64,000 bases of DNA from Hyunsoonleella pacifica (GTDB lineage: Bacteria; Bacteroidota; Bacteroidia; Flavobacteriales; Flavobacteriaceae). Under the pieces are notes generated by a model. The model had not been told where the DNA came from, did no database searches, and worked only from the letters and a program-made list of their open reading frames with translations. Below, in pieces: positions 19,283-27,684 of the stretch (the first letter of the stretch is position 1; each line of letters begins with the position of its first letter). A program made the translations under genes and the position numbers. The stretch covers positions 98,297 through 162,296 of the forward strand of contig NZ_SIRS01000006.1 in NCBI RefSeq assembly GCF_004310335.1, in the 5' to 3' direction.

Positions 19283-20170
19283 ATGTGTACCTCATTTTTA
19301 GCATTCAAAAGCAATCAATTTGCAATTACAGGACGATCTCTTGACTATGATCAAGATAATAGCTATAAAACTGTATCAACTCCAAAAGGCACTGTGTTTC
19401 ATTCGGTACTTAATAATGGGGTTTCATGGACTTCGTCTTACGATATGGTAACTGTTGATTCAGTAGTAAGTGGTTCGTCGTACCCCATACCATTTGAAGG
19501 AATGAACTCAGTTGGAATTTCTATAAGTGGTAATTTGGCAAATGCACAATATCCTAGTGGTAAAAGTGGCTCAACAATTTCATCAGACGATTTTGTTAAT
19601 TATATGTTGGCTCAGGTTTCTAGTTTACAACTTGTACCGTCGTTACTCCAAAATTTAAACATAAAAAGTAATTGGCAATACCATTACATATTATTTGATA
19701 GTAGTGGCAATAGTATGGTTGTGGAGTTTGCAAACGGAGACGTTATTTGTACTGCAAACAAGACTTTTGTTTTAACCAATAATCCCAATTTAAATTTTCA
19801 ATTAGAAAATCAAAACAACTACGCTAATTGTAAAAATTGGTTTCCAGGTGCAACACTTCCAGATACTGGGGATCAATTTCATGGGCAAGGTATGTATGGT
19901 ATACCTGGAGATTGGATGTCTACTTCCAGATTTACTAGAGTAACTACGATGTTAAAATATTCAGCAAATCTACCCACTTCAGTTTCTGAGGCTGTTTATT
20001 TAAGTAAACGAATAATCGATTCAGCAAGCTTAATAAAAGGCATTGATTGTGGCTCTAGTGCCACAGGTAAGCCTATTTATACCCAAATACAAATAGTTAA
20101 GGATTTAGTTAATGGTGTGGTTTACACAAGAGAGTATGGACAAGATACTTGGACGGTAACTCAAGTATAG
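19283..20170 (+). CDS. Linear amide C-N hydrolase, choloylglycine/penicillin V acylase family
   Basis: The mature enzyme would begin with Cys2 (M-C-T-S-F), the N-terminal nucleophile of the Ntn-hydrolase family, unmasked by removal of the initiator Met. Other family positions are visible: R18 and D21 in GRSLDYD, and N in the central VLTNNP block. The 295-residue length fits. Relatives cleave bile-salt amides, penicillin V or N-acyl homoserine lactones; without a bile environment the last or an unknown linear amide is more plausible, but this is open. There is no signal peptide, so it appears cytosolic. It stands alone between intergenic gaps of about 150 and 200 bases. Confidence 0.88.
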   Translation: MCTSFLAFKSNQFAITGRSLDYDQDNSYKTVSTPKGTVFHSVLNNGVSWTSSYDMVTVDSVVSGSSYPIPFEGMNSVGISISGNLANAQYPSGKSGSTISSDDFVNYMLAQVSSLQLVPSLLQNLNIKSNWQYHYILFDSSGNSMVVEFANGDVICTANKTFVLTNNPNLNFQLENQNNYANCKNWFPGATLPDTGDQFHGQGMYGIPGDWMSTSRFTRVTTMLKYSANLPTSVSEAVYLSKRIIDSASLIKGIDCGSSATGKPIYTQIQIVKDLVNGVVYTREYGQDTWTVTQV

Positions 20171-20375
20171 GAATGCTTTTCTAGCACTATAAAAGGTTTA
20201 GAGTTGAGTTAGGATAGGAGTGTTTACGAGTATAAATTGTTTTTTAAATTGTGAAATTATACCTTAGTTTATCCAACAATATTATTTGCTAGATAAGTAA
20301 ATACGTCAAATTATTAATGTCGTTTTTTTACAATACTATAATATTCTTCTTTTTCATATTTGCCAAATAAAATAT

Positions 20376-20666
20376 ATGAATATGAAAAAAGTAATAGTAG
20401 TACAAGTACGTGTAAAAGAAAAAAAAGTAAAAAGTTTTTTAAAACTAGCTAAAAATATGGTTGACGAAAGTCTATCTGAAAATGGTTGTTTAATTTACAA
20501 GCTGTCTAGAGATTTAAAAAAGGACAATGAATTTGTTTTTTACGAGAAATATGAAAATGAAAAAGCTGTTGAAAACCACTATTTATCTGAGCATTTTAAA
20601 AATTTTATAGATTCTGCAATGCCATTATTGATAAATGAACCATTAATAGAAAATTTTGAGGTGTAA
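20376..20666 (+). CDS. Antibiotic biosynthesis monooxygenase (ABM) domain protein
   Basis: A 96-residue dimeric alpha/beta-barrel protein with the ABM pattern: V..V.VKEKKV..FLKLA, SL.ENGCL.Y.L, F.FYEKYENEKA...H..S.HF. Relatives include small quinol monooxygenases (YgiN) and heme- or polyketide-oxidising enzymes acting without cofactor; the substrate is not visible. Its last 11 bases overlap the AraC-type gene, so the two are translationally coupled and the regulator may control this enzyme or respond to its substrate. Confidence 0.85.
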   Translation: MNMKKVIVVQVRVKEKKVKSFLKLAKNMVDESLSENGCLIYKLSRDLKKDNEFVFYEKYENEKAVENHYLSEHFKNFIDSAMPLLINEPLIENFEV

Positions 20667-21468
20667 GAATACGTCATATAAACCAATTTCTTTTCTATCA
20701 AAATACATAGACAGGCTTTATGTTTTTGAAAAATCCAGTTTTGATTATTTTGAACTTCCAGCAGTTCTTCCAGGAACAGGGCTAGAACTTGTGTTTTATC
20801 TGGGTAAGCCTTTGTCTGTTAATAATAAAGAGTTGCCAATAGCTCATACTGTTTGTCCGCGAAACATGTTTAGTTTTGATAAAGAGAAAACGGTTTCATT
20901 TATATCAGTGCGTTTCAAAAGTGGGGCATTTAGGCATTTTACATCAATTCCGTTTTCAGAACTTAATGATAATTATTATTCGGTTACCTCTTTATGGAAA
21001 ACAAAAGGAGAGCAATTACTAAGTAAATTAAAAGACCTTACCAATATTGATGATAAAATAAAACACATAGAATTGTTCTTAGAGCATGTATTTCATGACT
21101 ATCATAATATAAAAAATGATAAGTGGGATTTCATTATTGACGATTTGTATTATAATTTTAGTGATAATACAATCGAAAAAATTTCTCAAAAAGCTAATTT
21201 AAGTCTGCGTCAGTTTGAAAGAGCGTTTAAAAAACAATTTGGAATAACAGCTAAAGAGTTTCAGAAAATCACAAGATTTCAAGAAGTCACAAAGCGTTTA
21301 CTTCTCAATAAAAGTTCTGATTATTTGGATCTTATTTTAAAGTATGGGTATTTTGACCAAAGTCATTTTATTAAAGAGTTTAAATCCTTGACTAGTAAGA
21401 CACCCTTAGAATATTTTACTGATGATAGCTTTAATAGTCATTTTTACCATAAGTCTATTAATACATAA
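20656..21468 (+). CDS. AraC family transcriptional regulator
   Basis: The C-terminal hundred residues hold two AraC helix-turn-helix motifs: E-K-I-S-Q-K-A-N-L-S-L-R-Q-F-E-R-A-F-K, then ILKYGYFDQSHFIKEFKSLTSKTPLEY. The N-terminal 150 residues resemble the beta-rich domain often found in Bacteroidota AraC regulators of small catabolic operons. A TTG start is needed because no ATG or GTG occurs near the expected N-terminus; it overlaps the monooxygenase gene by 11 bases. A terminator follows 56 bases after the stop. Confidence 0.9.
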   Translation: MRCKNTSYKPISFLSKYIDRLYVFEKSSFDYFELPAVLPGTGLELVFYLGKPLSVNNKELPIAHTVCPRNMFSFDKEKTVSFISVRFKSGAFRHFTSIPFSELNDNYYSVTSLWKTKGEQLLSKLKDLTNIDDKIKHIELFLEHVFHDYHNIKNDKWDFIIDDLYYNFSDNTIEKISQKANLSLRQFERAFKKQFGITAKEFQKITRFQEVTKRLLLNKSSDYLDLILKYGYFDQSHFIKEFKSLTSKTPLEYFTDDSFNSHFYHKSINT

Positions 21469-21524
21469 ATCATTGTTTGTTATTTATTACTGTAGTTGGT
21501 GGCTAAACGAACTAAAGTTTCAAC

Positions 21525-21554
21525 AAAAACTCCCAATACCATATGGGAGTTTTT
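21525..21554 (+). terminator. Rho-independent terminator after the ABM-AraC pair
   Basis: Perfect 11-base stem AAAAACTCCCA / TGGGAGTTTTT around ATACCATA. A near-identical hairpin occurs at 28999-29030. Confidence 0.85.
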
Positions 21555-21645
21555 ATATTTTTCCTGAACTTGAATTTGTAAAAGTTTTCATCTACCTTCG
21601 TTTACCAATCGCTGTAGTTATTTATGAACGGAACCATATCTAACC

Positions 21646-21655
21646 GTTGTGTGGC
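21646..21655. repeat. Left private inverted repeat of the sulfatase unit
   Basis: GTTGTGTGGC, preceded by ATATCTAACC, lies 33 bases before the sulfatase start. Its exact reverse complement is at 23137-23146, just after the sulfatase stop. A similar CTAACGGTTGG context precedes the Lrp/LysE unit at about 27668. Confidence 0.6.
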
Positions 21656-21688
21656 ATTAGCGAAGTGAATAACTAATAAATAAAATAT

Positions 21689-23125
21689 ATGAATATTAGA
21701 GTTGGAAAAACAATACCTTCTTTTTTTACGGTGTTATCTTTTTTTATCATCATGAGTTGTAAAAATGCACAAGAATCTGAAAGACTTAATGTTCTACTAA
21801 TTTGTATAGACGACCTTCGTCCAGAATTGAAAAGCTTTGGAACAAATTATATTAGCTCACCAAACATTGACTCATTAGCCACAAAGGGAATGACATTTCA
21901 GAAACATTTCGTCAATGCTCCTAGCTGTGGACCGTCTAGATATACCTTGTTAACAGGTAAGTTTGGTCCAGCAACAAACGACGCCCTTTTTCGTAGAGCA
22001 AGGAAAATAAACAAAGACACTCAAGAAATAGATAAAAGTATGCCTGAGTGGTTTAAAAAAAATGGTTATACAACAGTTTCAGTTGGTAAAGTTTCTCATC
22101 ACCCAGGGGGGAGAGGTGGCAAAAATTGGAATGATAGTACTAAAATCGAAATGCCAAATGCTTGGGATAAACATCTTATGCCAGTAGGGGAATGGGAACA
22201 TCCGCGGGGAATGATGCACGGACTAGCGAATGGAGAGATTCGAATAAAATCAAGTGATATGGATGTTTTTCAGTCTGCAGAAGGAGACGATAATATCTAT
22301 CCCGACGGTGCTATTACAGATGAAGCCGTGAAACAACTAAGAAAACTTGCTACCAAAAACGAAAAACCTTTTTTTCTTGCCTTCGGAATTATAAAACCAC
22401 ACCTACCTTTTGGTGCACCAAAATCTTACTATGATAAATACGATAGAATTGAGCTTCCAGAAATAAAACATCCTCAAAAACCAACAGGAAAAACCACATG
22501 GCACGGGTCTAATGAGTTTATGAAATATAATCGTTGGGGTAAAAATCCTAACAAAGATATTGATTTTGCTAATGAAGTACGTCGTCATTATGCTGCAAGT
22601 GTTAGTTATGCAGATGCTCAAGTAGGTAAAATCCTTGCAGAGTTGAAAAGAACAGGTGCAGATAAAAACACCATTGTTGTACTTTGGGGCGACCATGGTT
22701 GGCACTTGGGAGAACACGCAATCTGGGGAAAGCATAGTTTGTTCGAAGAATCCTTACATGCACCTTTAATAATTCACTTTCCTAAAATGAAGCATCAAGG
22801 ATTTAACACAAATGCCATAGTGGAAACACTAGATATCTTTCCTACCTTGTGCGATTTAACAGGCATTGAAATTCCTCAATATACCCATGGTGAATCGCTA
22901 AAAAAAATATTGGAAAATCCTAGTACCTCTGGTCATACTGCCATAGCATACACAAATAAAGCTACAACCATTAGAACATCAACACATCGAATGACACTTC
23001 ATCAGGATGGGTTTGTAGAGTTATATGACCATACAACTGTTGATAAGGAAACCAAAAACATAGCGGATAGCCATCCTAATTTAGTCAAAGAGTTAAAGTA
23101 TGCGTTAAAAGCTAAACTAAAGTAA
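21689..23125 (+). CDS. Sulfatase, iduronate-2-sulfatase-like lipoprotein
   Basis: The 478-residue protein has a lipobox (IIMSC, Cys24) and the sulfatase signature C80-G-P-S-R with TLLTGK following, where Cys80 would be converted to formylglycine. The metal ligands Asp41-Asp42 and the later W-G-D-H-G-W-H-L-G-E block are present. The overall pattern (ICIDDLRPELKSFG...NIDSLA) is that of iduronate-2-sulfatase-type enzymes, which remove sulfate esters from polysaccharides, in marine flavobacteria usually algal or animal glycans. No sulfatase-maturing enzyme or glycan locus is near, and the gene sits alone inside a pair of 10-base inverted repeats, which suggests acquisition as a unit. Confidence 0.92.
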   Translation: MNIRVGKTIPSFFTVLSFFIIMSCKNAQESERLNVLLICIDDLRPELKSFGTNYISSPNIDSLATKGMTFQKHFVNAPSCGPSRYTLLTGKFGPATNDALFRRARKINKDTQEIDKSMPEWFKKNGYTTVSVGKVSHHPGGRGGKNWNDSTKIEMPNAWDKHLMPVGEWEHPRGMMHGLANGEIRIKSSDMDVFQSAEGDDNIYPDGAITDEAVKQLRKLATKNEKPFFLAFGIIKPHLPFGAPKSYYDKYDRIELPEIKHPQKPTGKTTWHGSNEFMKYNRWGKNPNKDIDFANEVRRHYAASVSYADAQVGKILAELKRTGADKNTIVVLWGDHGWHLGEHAIWGKHSLFEESLHAPLIIHFPKMKHQGFNTNAIVETLDIFPTLCDLTGIEIPQYTHGESLKKILENPSTSGHTAIAYTNKATTIRTSTHRMTLHQDGFVELYDHTTVDKETKNIADSHPNLVKELKYALKAKLK

Positions 23126-23136
23126 TATATAACAAC

Positions 23137-23275
23137 GCCACACAACAACGTATAAATTTTATTGCTAGCTTTTTGATTACTTGCGAAAGTCTTCGCAGAC
23201 TTTCTAATCAGTAATATTTTACTTACTTTTAGCTTGTAAACAACGCAACAAACTTTATACAGAGCCGATAAACGA
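23137..23275. repeat. Long imperfect palindrome after the sulfatase gene
   Basis: It begins with the inverted copy of the left repeat (GCCACACAAC, 23137-23146). Outer arms GTATAAATTTTATTGC (23150-23165) and GCAACAAACTTTATAC (23245-23260) match at 14 of 16 positions, and a central hairpin GAAAGTCT-TCGC-AGACTTTC occupies 23185-23204. Size and architecture resemble integron attC/VCR sites, but the canonical GTTRRRY core is absent and no integrase is nearby. The rest of the gap up to 23398 shows no gene. Confidence 0.6.
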
Positions 23276-23398
23276 ACCTTCCTATAAACTTAATATTTTA
23301 AAGTTAAAAAAATTAACCATATTTGACATTAGAGTTCTTTAATCAAGGAAGAGCAATGTTAGAATATAAGAAAGATTAAATCGACCATAAAATTAATA

Positions 23399-23980
23399 AT
23401 GAACTACGAATTAATATTAAAAAACATTAGTCGGTTTATAGATTTAAATCAAGAAGAAGAGGAATTATATATTTCTCTATTAACAGAAAGAAAGCTTAAA
23501 AAAAAGGAATTTTTACTTAGACAAGGAGAAATAGCGCGATACGATTATTTTACTACCAAAGGGTGCTTAAAAATCTATAAAATAGACGATAGTGGCTCAG
23601 AACATATTTCTATGTTTGCCATTAAGGACTGGTGGTCTGGAGATATGGCAAGCTTCTTAACCCAAAAACCAGGGAATTATTTTATACAAGCACTTGAAGA
23701 TTCTGAAGTACTATTAATGTCAAAAGAAAATTTTGATTTACTATTTGAAAAAATACCAAAGTTTGAGCGTTTTTATAGAATCTTATACCAAAGGTCATTG
23801 GTTTCATACATCCAACAATCAGATCAAAATATTTCATTAAACGCCGAAGAGCGTTATCGTAATTTTATCAAAAAATATCCAACCTTAATTAATCGAATTT
23901 CTCAAAAAAACATTGCTGCATACTTAGGGGTTACTCCAGAATTTTTGAGTGTATTGCGAAAAAAAATGGCCTCAATGTAA
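23399..23980 (+). CDS. Crp/Fnr family transcriptional regulator
   Basis: A 193-residue regulator with a cyclic-nucleotide-binding-type beta-barrel (residues about 20-115, including LLRQGEIARYDYFTTKGCLKIY) and a C-terminal winged helix ending I-S-Q-K-N-I-A-A-Y-L-G-V-T-P-E-F-L-S-V-L-R. The oxygen-sensing cysteine cluster of Fnr is absent, and the cAMP-binding residues are not conserved, which is usual for the short Bacteroidota members whose ligand is unknown. It lies 53 bases before a run of four same-direction genes (OMP-like, DoxX, FMN reductase, DUF1330) and may control them. Confidence 0.9.
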   Translation: MNYELILKNISRFIDLNQEEEELYISLLTERKLKKKEFLLRQGEIARYDYFTTKGCLKIYKIDDSGSEHISMFAIKDWWSGDMASFLTQKPGNYFIQALEDSEVLLMSKENFDLLFEKIPKFERFYRILYQRSLVSYIQQSDQNISLNAEERYRNFIKKYPTLINRISQKNIAAYLGVTPEFLSVLRKKMASM

Positions 23981-24033
23981 TTTTCTTAATGTACATTATT
24001 TTTATCTACTACAAGTAGCATGTTCTTTGTAGT

Positions 24034-24687
24034 ATGAAAAAAACGAATGCTATTTTAATGCTCTTTCTTTTGATTTTTAGTCAAAAGATATGCGCCCAAA
24101 TCACACAATTAGAATTTGCTTCTGGTATCTCGAAAACTGATTTTACTTCTTTTTCAATTCGACCAATAGACGATAAGAAAACATTTTCTATTGCAACTTT
24201 AGCTTTTTTTCAAAAATATCATGAAAAAGAACATGAAGTTTTTGATGAGTTGGGTGTGCAAACAACTGCACTATGGAATTTTAGTAAATTCATAGCAGTA
24301 GGTCCTTCTCTATATTATAATAGTGTTGCAGGTTTTTCTGAAAGAATCTCTGTATTCTTTTCTACAAAAACAAAACGATTTTCCATAGCTGCTATTCCTT
24401 CTATTGCTCATATGGAGTTAACTAATTTTATTAACGGAGAGCTATTTCTCCAAATGCAATTTCTTCAACCTTTAAAAAACGATTGGAACGCATTATTGAG
24501 CGCTCTAATGCTTACCCATTGGGATAAATTTTCGATACACGCTAGAAGTTTTCAGCAAGTAAGAACAGGAATTTCCTATAAGTCAACACAATTCGGTTTA
24601 GCTGTCGATTTTGATCAATATGGCAAAACACCAATTACAAAAACCTCAGTAGGGCTTTTTGTTAGAAAAATATTCATTAACAAATAA
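24034..24687 (+). CDS. Secreted hypothetical protein, probable small outer-membrane barrel
   Basis: I do not recognise a family. The 217-residue protein has a Sec signal peptide ending ICAQ (about residue 21) and then alternating polar/hydrophobic stretches ending in aromatic residues, with a C-terminal phenylalanine region (SVGLFVRKIF), as in small outer-membrane barrels. It is 8 bases upstream of the DoxX gene and follows the Crp-family regulator, so it belongs to that cluster. Its role may be as a surface or periplasmic partner of the redox proteins; this is speculation from position. Confidence 0.75.
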   Translation: MKKTNAILMLFLLIFSQKICAQITQLEFASGISKTDFTSFSIRPIDDKKTFSIATLAFFQKYHEKEHEVFDELGVQTTALWNFSKFIAVGPSLYYNSVAGFSERISVFFSTKTKRFSIAAIPSIAHMELTNFINGELFLQMQFLQPLKNDWNALLSALMLTHWDKFSIHARSFQQVRTGISYKSTQFGLAVDFDQYGKTPITKTSVGLFVRKIFINK

Positions 24688-24695
24688 ACATAAAA

Positions 24696-25157
24696 ATGAT
24701 ACGTAAAATTTTAAAAACAAATGAAAATTGGGGGCAATTAATTGCTCGTTTAACACTAGGCTTAGTCTTATTTCCTCATGGCGCACAAAAAATGCTGGGT
24801 CTATTTGGCGGGTATGGATATACCGCAACTATGGATGCTTTAACCAATCAAATGCAACTCCCTTCAATCATAGCATTTTTGGTTATCATAATAGAGTTTT
24901 TTGGAGCAATTTTCTTAATCCTAGGTTTTGCTACTAGAGTTTGGTCATTAGCGATACTATTTCTATTCATGGGCATCATTTTTACAGCACAATTTGAGCA
25001 TGGATTTTTTATGAATTGGTTTGGTGCCCAAAAAGGAGAAGGTTATGAATACTCGCTACTAATTATTGGATTAGCAATTACTGGGGTAATAAATGGTGCA
25101 GGTAAACTTTCAGTAGATAATCAAATTTTAAAAATCCTTAAACAACAAATAAGATGA
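24696..25157 (+). CDS. DoxX family membrane protein
   Basis: A 153-residue inner-membrane protein with four hydrophobic segments and the DoxX hallmarks R-L-[TA]-L-G...F..HGAQK..G.FGG.G near the N-terminus, then E-F-F-G-A-I-F-L-I-L-G in the middle. DoxX proteins are linked to quinone-dependent or thiol redox reactions and often occur with oxidoreductases. Its last four bases overlap the start of the FMN reductase gene, so translation is coupled. The preceding barrel-like gene ends 8 bases upstream. Confidence 0.92.
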   Translation: MIRKILKTNENWGQLIARLTLGLVLFPHGAQKMLGLFGGYGYTATMDALTNQMQLPSIIAFLVIIIEFFGAIFLILGFATRVWSLAILFLFMGIIFTAQFEHGFFMNWFGAQKGEGYEYSLLIIGLAITGVINGAGKLSVDNQILKILKQQIR

Positions 25158-25693
25158 AAAAAATAATAGCTTTAGGAGGAAGTAATAGTAAAAACTCCAT
25201 AAATAAGACACTGGCCATTTATGCAGCTAACAAAATTGAAAATACAGAAGTAAGCATTATAGATTTAAATAATTTTGAATTACCTCTTTATGGAATTGAT
25301 TATGAAACGGCACATGGAATTCCTGAAAATGCAGTAAAACTAAGTCATCAAATAGAAGATGCGGATGGGTTAGTTATAGCATTAGCAGAACATAATGGCT
25401 CATACACGGTCGCTTTTAAAAACGCCCTAGACTGGATGTCTAGAATTGATATTAAAGTATGGAAAGATAAACCCATATTGCTTTTAGCAACTTCTCCAGG
25501 TGCTAGGGGTGGAACTATTGTTTTAGAATCTGCCAAAACTTATTTTCCTTTTTTAGGTGGTAATGTAATTGCAGGCTTTTCTTTACCTAACTTTTATGAT
25601 ACTTTTTTAGAAAATCAAATTACTAATGTAGAATTAAAACTAGAATTAATTGATAAAATCCATCTATTTGAACAAGTTTTGAATGATAAATAG
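25154..25693 (+). CDS. NAD(P)H-dependent FMN reductase family oxidoreductase
   Basis: The 179-residue flavodoxin-like protein opens KKIIALGGSNSKNSIN, the FMN phosphate-binding loop, and has AEHNGSYTVAFKNALDW and LLATSPGARGG, all typical of the NADPH-dependent FMN reductase/azoreductase family. It would be a cytosolic flavoprotein reducing FMN, quinones or related acceptors. The start codon overlaps the DoxX gene by four bases, suggesting that the membrane protein and the reductase act on a common acceptor. Confidence 0.92.
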   Translation: MKKIIALGGSNSKNSINKTLAIYAANKIENTEVSIIDLNNFELPLYGIDYETAHGIPENAVKLSHQIEDADGLVIALAEHNGSYTVAFKNALDWMSRIDIKVWKDKPILLLATSPGARGGTIVLESAKTYFPFLGGNVIAGFSLPNFYDTFLENQITNVELKLELIDKIHLFEQVLNDK

Positions 25694-25720
25694 GATAGCG
25701 ATAATCAAAAACTATATTTT

Positions 25721-26110
25721 ATGAATTTAAGAACTTTTTTTCATTTCCTATTCGTCCTATTAGTTACAAGTACTATGATAATGTCAGCTTCTTGCACCTC
25801 AAATACATCTACATCAAAACCTGTGTATTGTTTATTCGAAAATGTAAAAATTACAGATTCTGTAAAATTTGATACGTACAAGAAAAGCGTATCCTCTATT
25901 GTAGAGAAATTTGGTGGAAAATACATTGTTGCAGGAAAGCCAAGAACTCTTGAAGGGCAATGGAATCCTCAATCTTTGGTAATAATTAAATTCTCTAGTT
26001 TAGAACAGGCTAATAGGTGGTACGATTGTGAAGATTATAAAACATTGAAGGCATTAAGGCATACATCAGGAGAGTTTAATGCCGTTATAATGGAAGGTTT
26101 AGGGAAATAA
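25721..26110 (+). CDS. DUF1330 family protein with export signal
   Basis: The mature part (from about residue 30) shows DUF1330 features: a ferredoxin-like alpha/beta pattern with Y.K.V...V.KFGGKYIVAGKP...EG.W.P and an F.S.EQA..WYD.EDYK block. The hydrophobic N-terminus ends MSASC, a probable lipobox, which is unusual because most DUF1330 proteins are cytosolic. It starts 27 bases after the FMN reductase gene and ends the Crp-led cluster. Family function is not established; the fold is related to that of small monooxygenases. Confidence 0.82.
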   Translation: MNLRTFFHFLFVLLVTSTMIMSASCTSNTSTSKPVYCLFENVKITDSVKFDTYKKSVSSIVEKFGGKYIVAGKPRTLEGQWNPQSLVIIKFSSLEQANRWYDCEDYKTLKALRHTSGEFNAVIMEGLGK

Positions 26111-26243
26111 TAGATATCGATATTTGAAAACAGGAATACAGAACGCAACAATTAGTATCTTGCGTAGTACCCTTTCGGGATTCTAGCTAACCATAGAAGC
26201 CCCTGTTAAATGTAATTTTAAAAAAACTTAAAATAGGAGAATA

Positions 26244-26663
26244 ATGACTAAACACATCGATGCAACTTTTGAAGCAGGAAAAGAATTTTATCAAAAGTTC
26301 AACGACAAAGGAAAGATTGTGATGTTGAACTTATTGAAATTTAAAGCAACCGCTGACTATACTAATTTGGAAGAAATAAAACCTTCTAACGAAATCAGTG
26401 GAGAAAAAGCTTATCAATTGTATATGGACAGTACGTTACCAGAATTAGAGAAAGCAGGGTCTAGGATTATCTATTTTGGAATGAGCCAAAATTTTCTAAT
26501 TGGACCTGACAATGAAAAATGGGATGCTGTTGTATTGGTTGAACACGAATCGGTTTTGAAATTTATAGAATTTGCACAAAACCCAGATTATCTAAAAAAT
26601 GCAGGACACCGAACTGCTGCATTAGAAGATTGCAGATTATTACCGTCAAATGAAAAAAATTGA
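26244..26663 (+). CDS. DUF1330-like protein, cytosolic
   Basis: A 139-residue protein with no signal peptide. The order N-L-L-K-F-K-A...ISGEKAYQLYM....PELEKAGSRIIYFG....LIGP....WD.V.LVEHES...F..FAQNPDYLK fits the DUF1330/ABM-like ferredoxin fold. It is the second such protein within 200 bases but is not a close duplicate. A clear AGGAG precedes the start. Its last 14 bases overlap the alpha/beta hydrolase gene, so these two are cotranscribed, separate from the preceding cluster by a 133-base gap containing small hairpins. Confidence 0.8.
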   Translation: MTKHIDATFEAGKEFYQKFNDKGKIVMLNLLKFKATADYTNLEEIKPSNEISGEKAYQLYMDSTLPELEKAGSRIIYFGMSQNFLIGPDNEKWDAVVLVEHESVLKFIEFAQNPDYLKNAGHRTAALEDCRLLPSNEKN

Positions 26664-27501
26664 AATAAAATCTAATTCTGAAATTCTATCAGCAACTTTT
26701 TTTGAAGGCGTTCATAATGATACAATCCTGATTATTGCTTCGGCTACAGGTGTTAAGCAAGAATATTATCAAAAGTTTGCTCAATTTATAGCGAACAACG
26801 GGGTTTCGGTTCTCACATTTGATTATACTGGGATTGGTAGATCTTTAAAAAAACCAATAAAAAAATACATTAATAATGCAGCAGATTGGGGTAAAAATGA
26901 TTTGGAAAGTATCATACAATATACAATTACGAAATACCCAAAATTAAAGAAAATAGTTCTAGGGCACAGTATAGGTGGTCAACTGATTGGGCTTTCTAAG
27001 GCCTCAATGCAACTTGATAAAATAGTATTAGTTGCATCACAATCTGGCTATTGGAAATATTGGAATGGCATTGGGAGAATAAAAATGTGGTGTAGTTGGC
27101 ATCTACTTTTTCCTATTCTTCTAAACATATTTGGATATTTAAAGTCCAAAAAAATCAGCGGGATGGAAAACCTTCCAAGACATGTTGCCAAACAATGGAG
27201 TACTTGGGGTAAAAACAAAGATTATATTTTAAGTGACACGTCAATACATCAAAAGTATTATGATAGCATAAGTGCAGATGTAACAGCATTTAGTATTGAA
27301 GATGATAAGTTTGCCCCGGTAAGTGCGGTTAAGTGGATGACGAGTCAATATAAAAGTGCAAAAAAGAGATCAATACACCTAAAACCAATAGATTTTAAAG
27401 TTAATACAATTGGTCACTTCGGCATTTTTAAAGAAAAATTTAAAGACACTATATGGGTTCAAATATTGGATGAGATAAAGCCATCAAGTATTAAACCTTA
27501 A
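26650..27501 (+). CDS. Alpha/beta hydrolase family protein
   Basis: The 283-residue protein has a nucleophile elbow G-H-S-I-G-G-Q with Ser107, an oxyanion-region ASATGVKQEYY, FDYTGIGRS, and plausible acid and base in IEDDKF (about 218) and IGHFGIF (about 262). These make a complete triad. The sequence resembles a Bacteroidota/proteobacterial group of predicted serine hydrolases without a known substrate. It is cytosolic, coupled to the preceding DUF1330-like gene by a 14-base overlap. The gap that follows (to 27674) holds no gene but ends in the CTAACGG context of the next cassette-like unit. Confidence 0.87.
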   Translation: MKKIEIKSNSEILSATFFEGVHNDTILIIASATGVKQEYYQKFAQFIANNGVSVLTFDYTGIGRSLKKPIKKYINNAADWGKNDLESIIQYTITKYPKLKKIVLGHSIGGQLIGLSKASMQLDKIVLVASQSGYWKYWNGIGRIKMWCSWHLLFPILLNIFGYLKSKKISGMENLPRHVAKQWSTWGKNKDYILSDTSIHQKYYDSISADVTAFSIEDDKFAPVSAVKWMTSQYKSAKKRSIHLKPIDFKVNTIGHFGIFKEKFKDTIWVQILDEIKPSSIKP

Positions 27502-27674
27502 TCTTCACTCTTAAAAACTTCATCTACAAAGTAAACTCTGATATATGTAATTTTCTGTGTAAAAGAACTTTATGACTACTTATAAGTATATATTGTTTTA
27601 TGATAGGAAAATACGAACTTCGCTTATCGAACGGTATAGTTTATTAAATATTAAAGCGTAACCTTATCTAACGG

Positions 27675-27683
27675 TTGGCAATA
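27675..27683. repeat. Left private inverted repeat of the Lrp/LysE unit
   Basis: TTGGCAATA directly follows the stop codon of the minus-strand Lrp gene. Its exact reverse complement TATTGCCAA is at 28903-28911, just after the LysE stop. The pair brackets exactly two genes. Confidence 0.55.
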
Positions 27684-27684
27684 A

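Noticed and set aside
21422-21643. 73-residue open frame after the AraC gene
   Set aside because: It overlaps the AraC 3' end in another frame and runs through a perfect terminator.
23137-23275. True class integron attC site
   Set aside because: The architecture is similar but the GTTRRRY/RYYYAAC cores are not matched and no integrase is in the window, so only an attC-like repeat is claimed.
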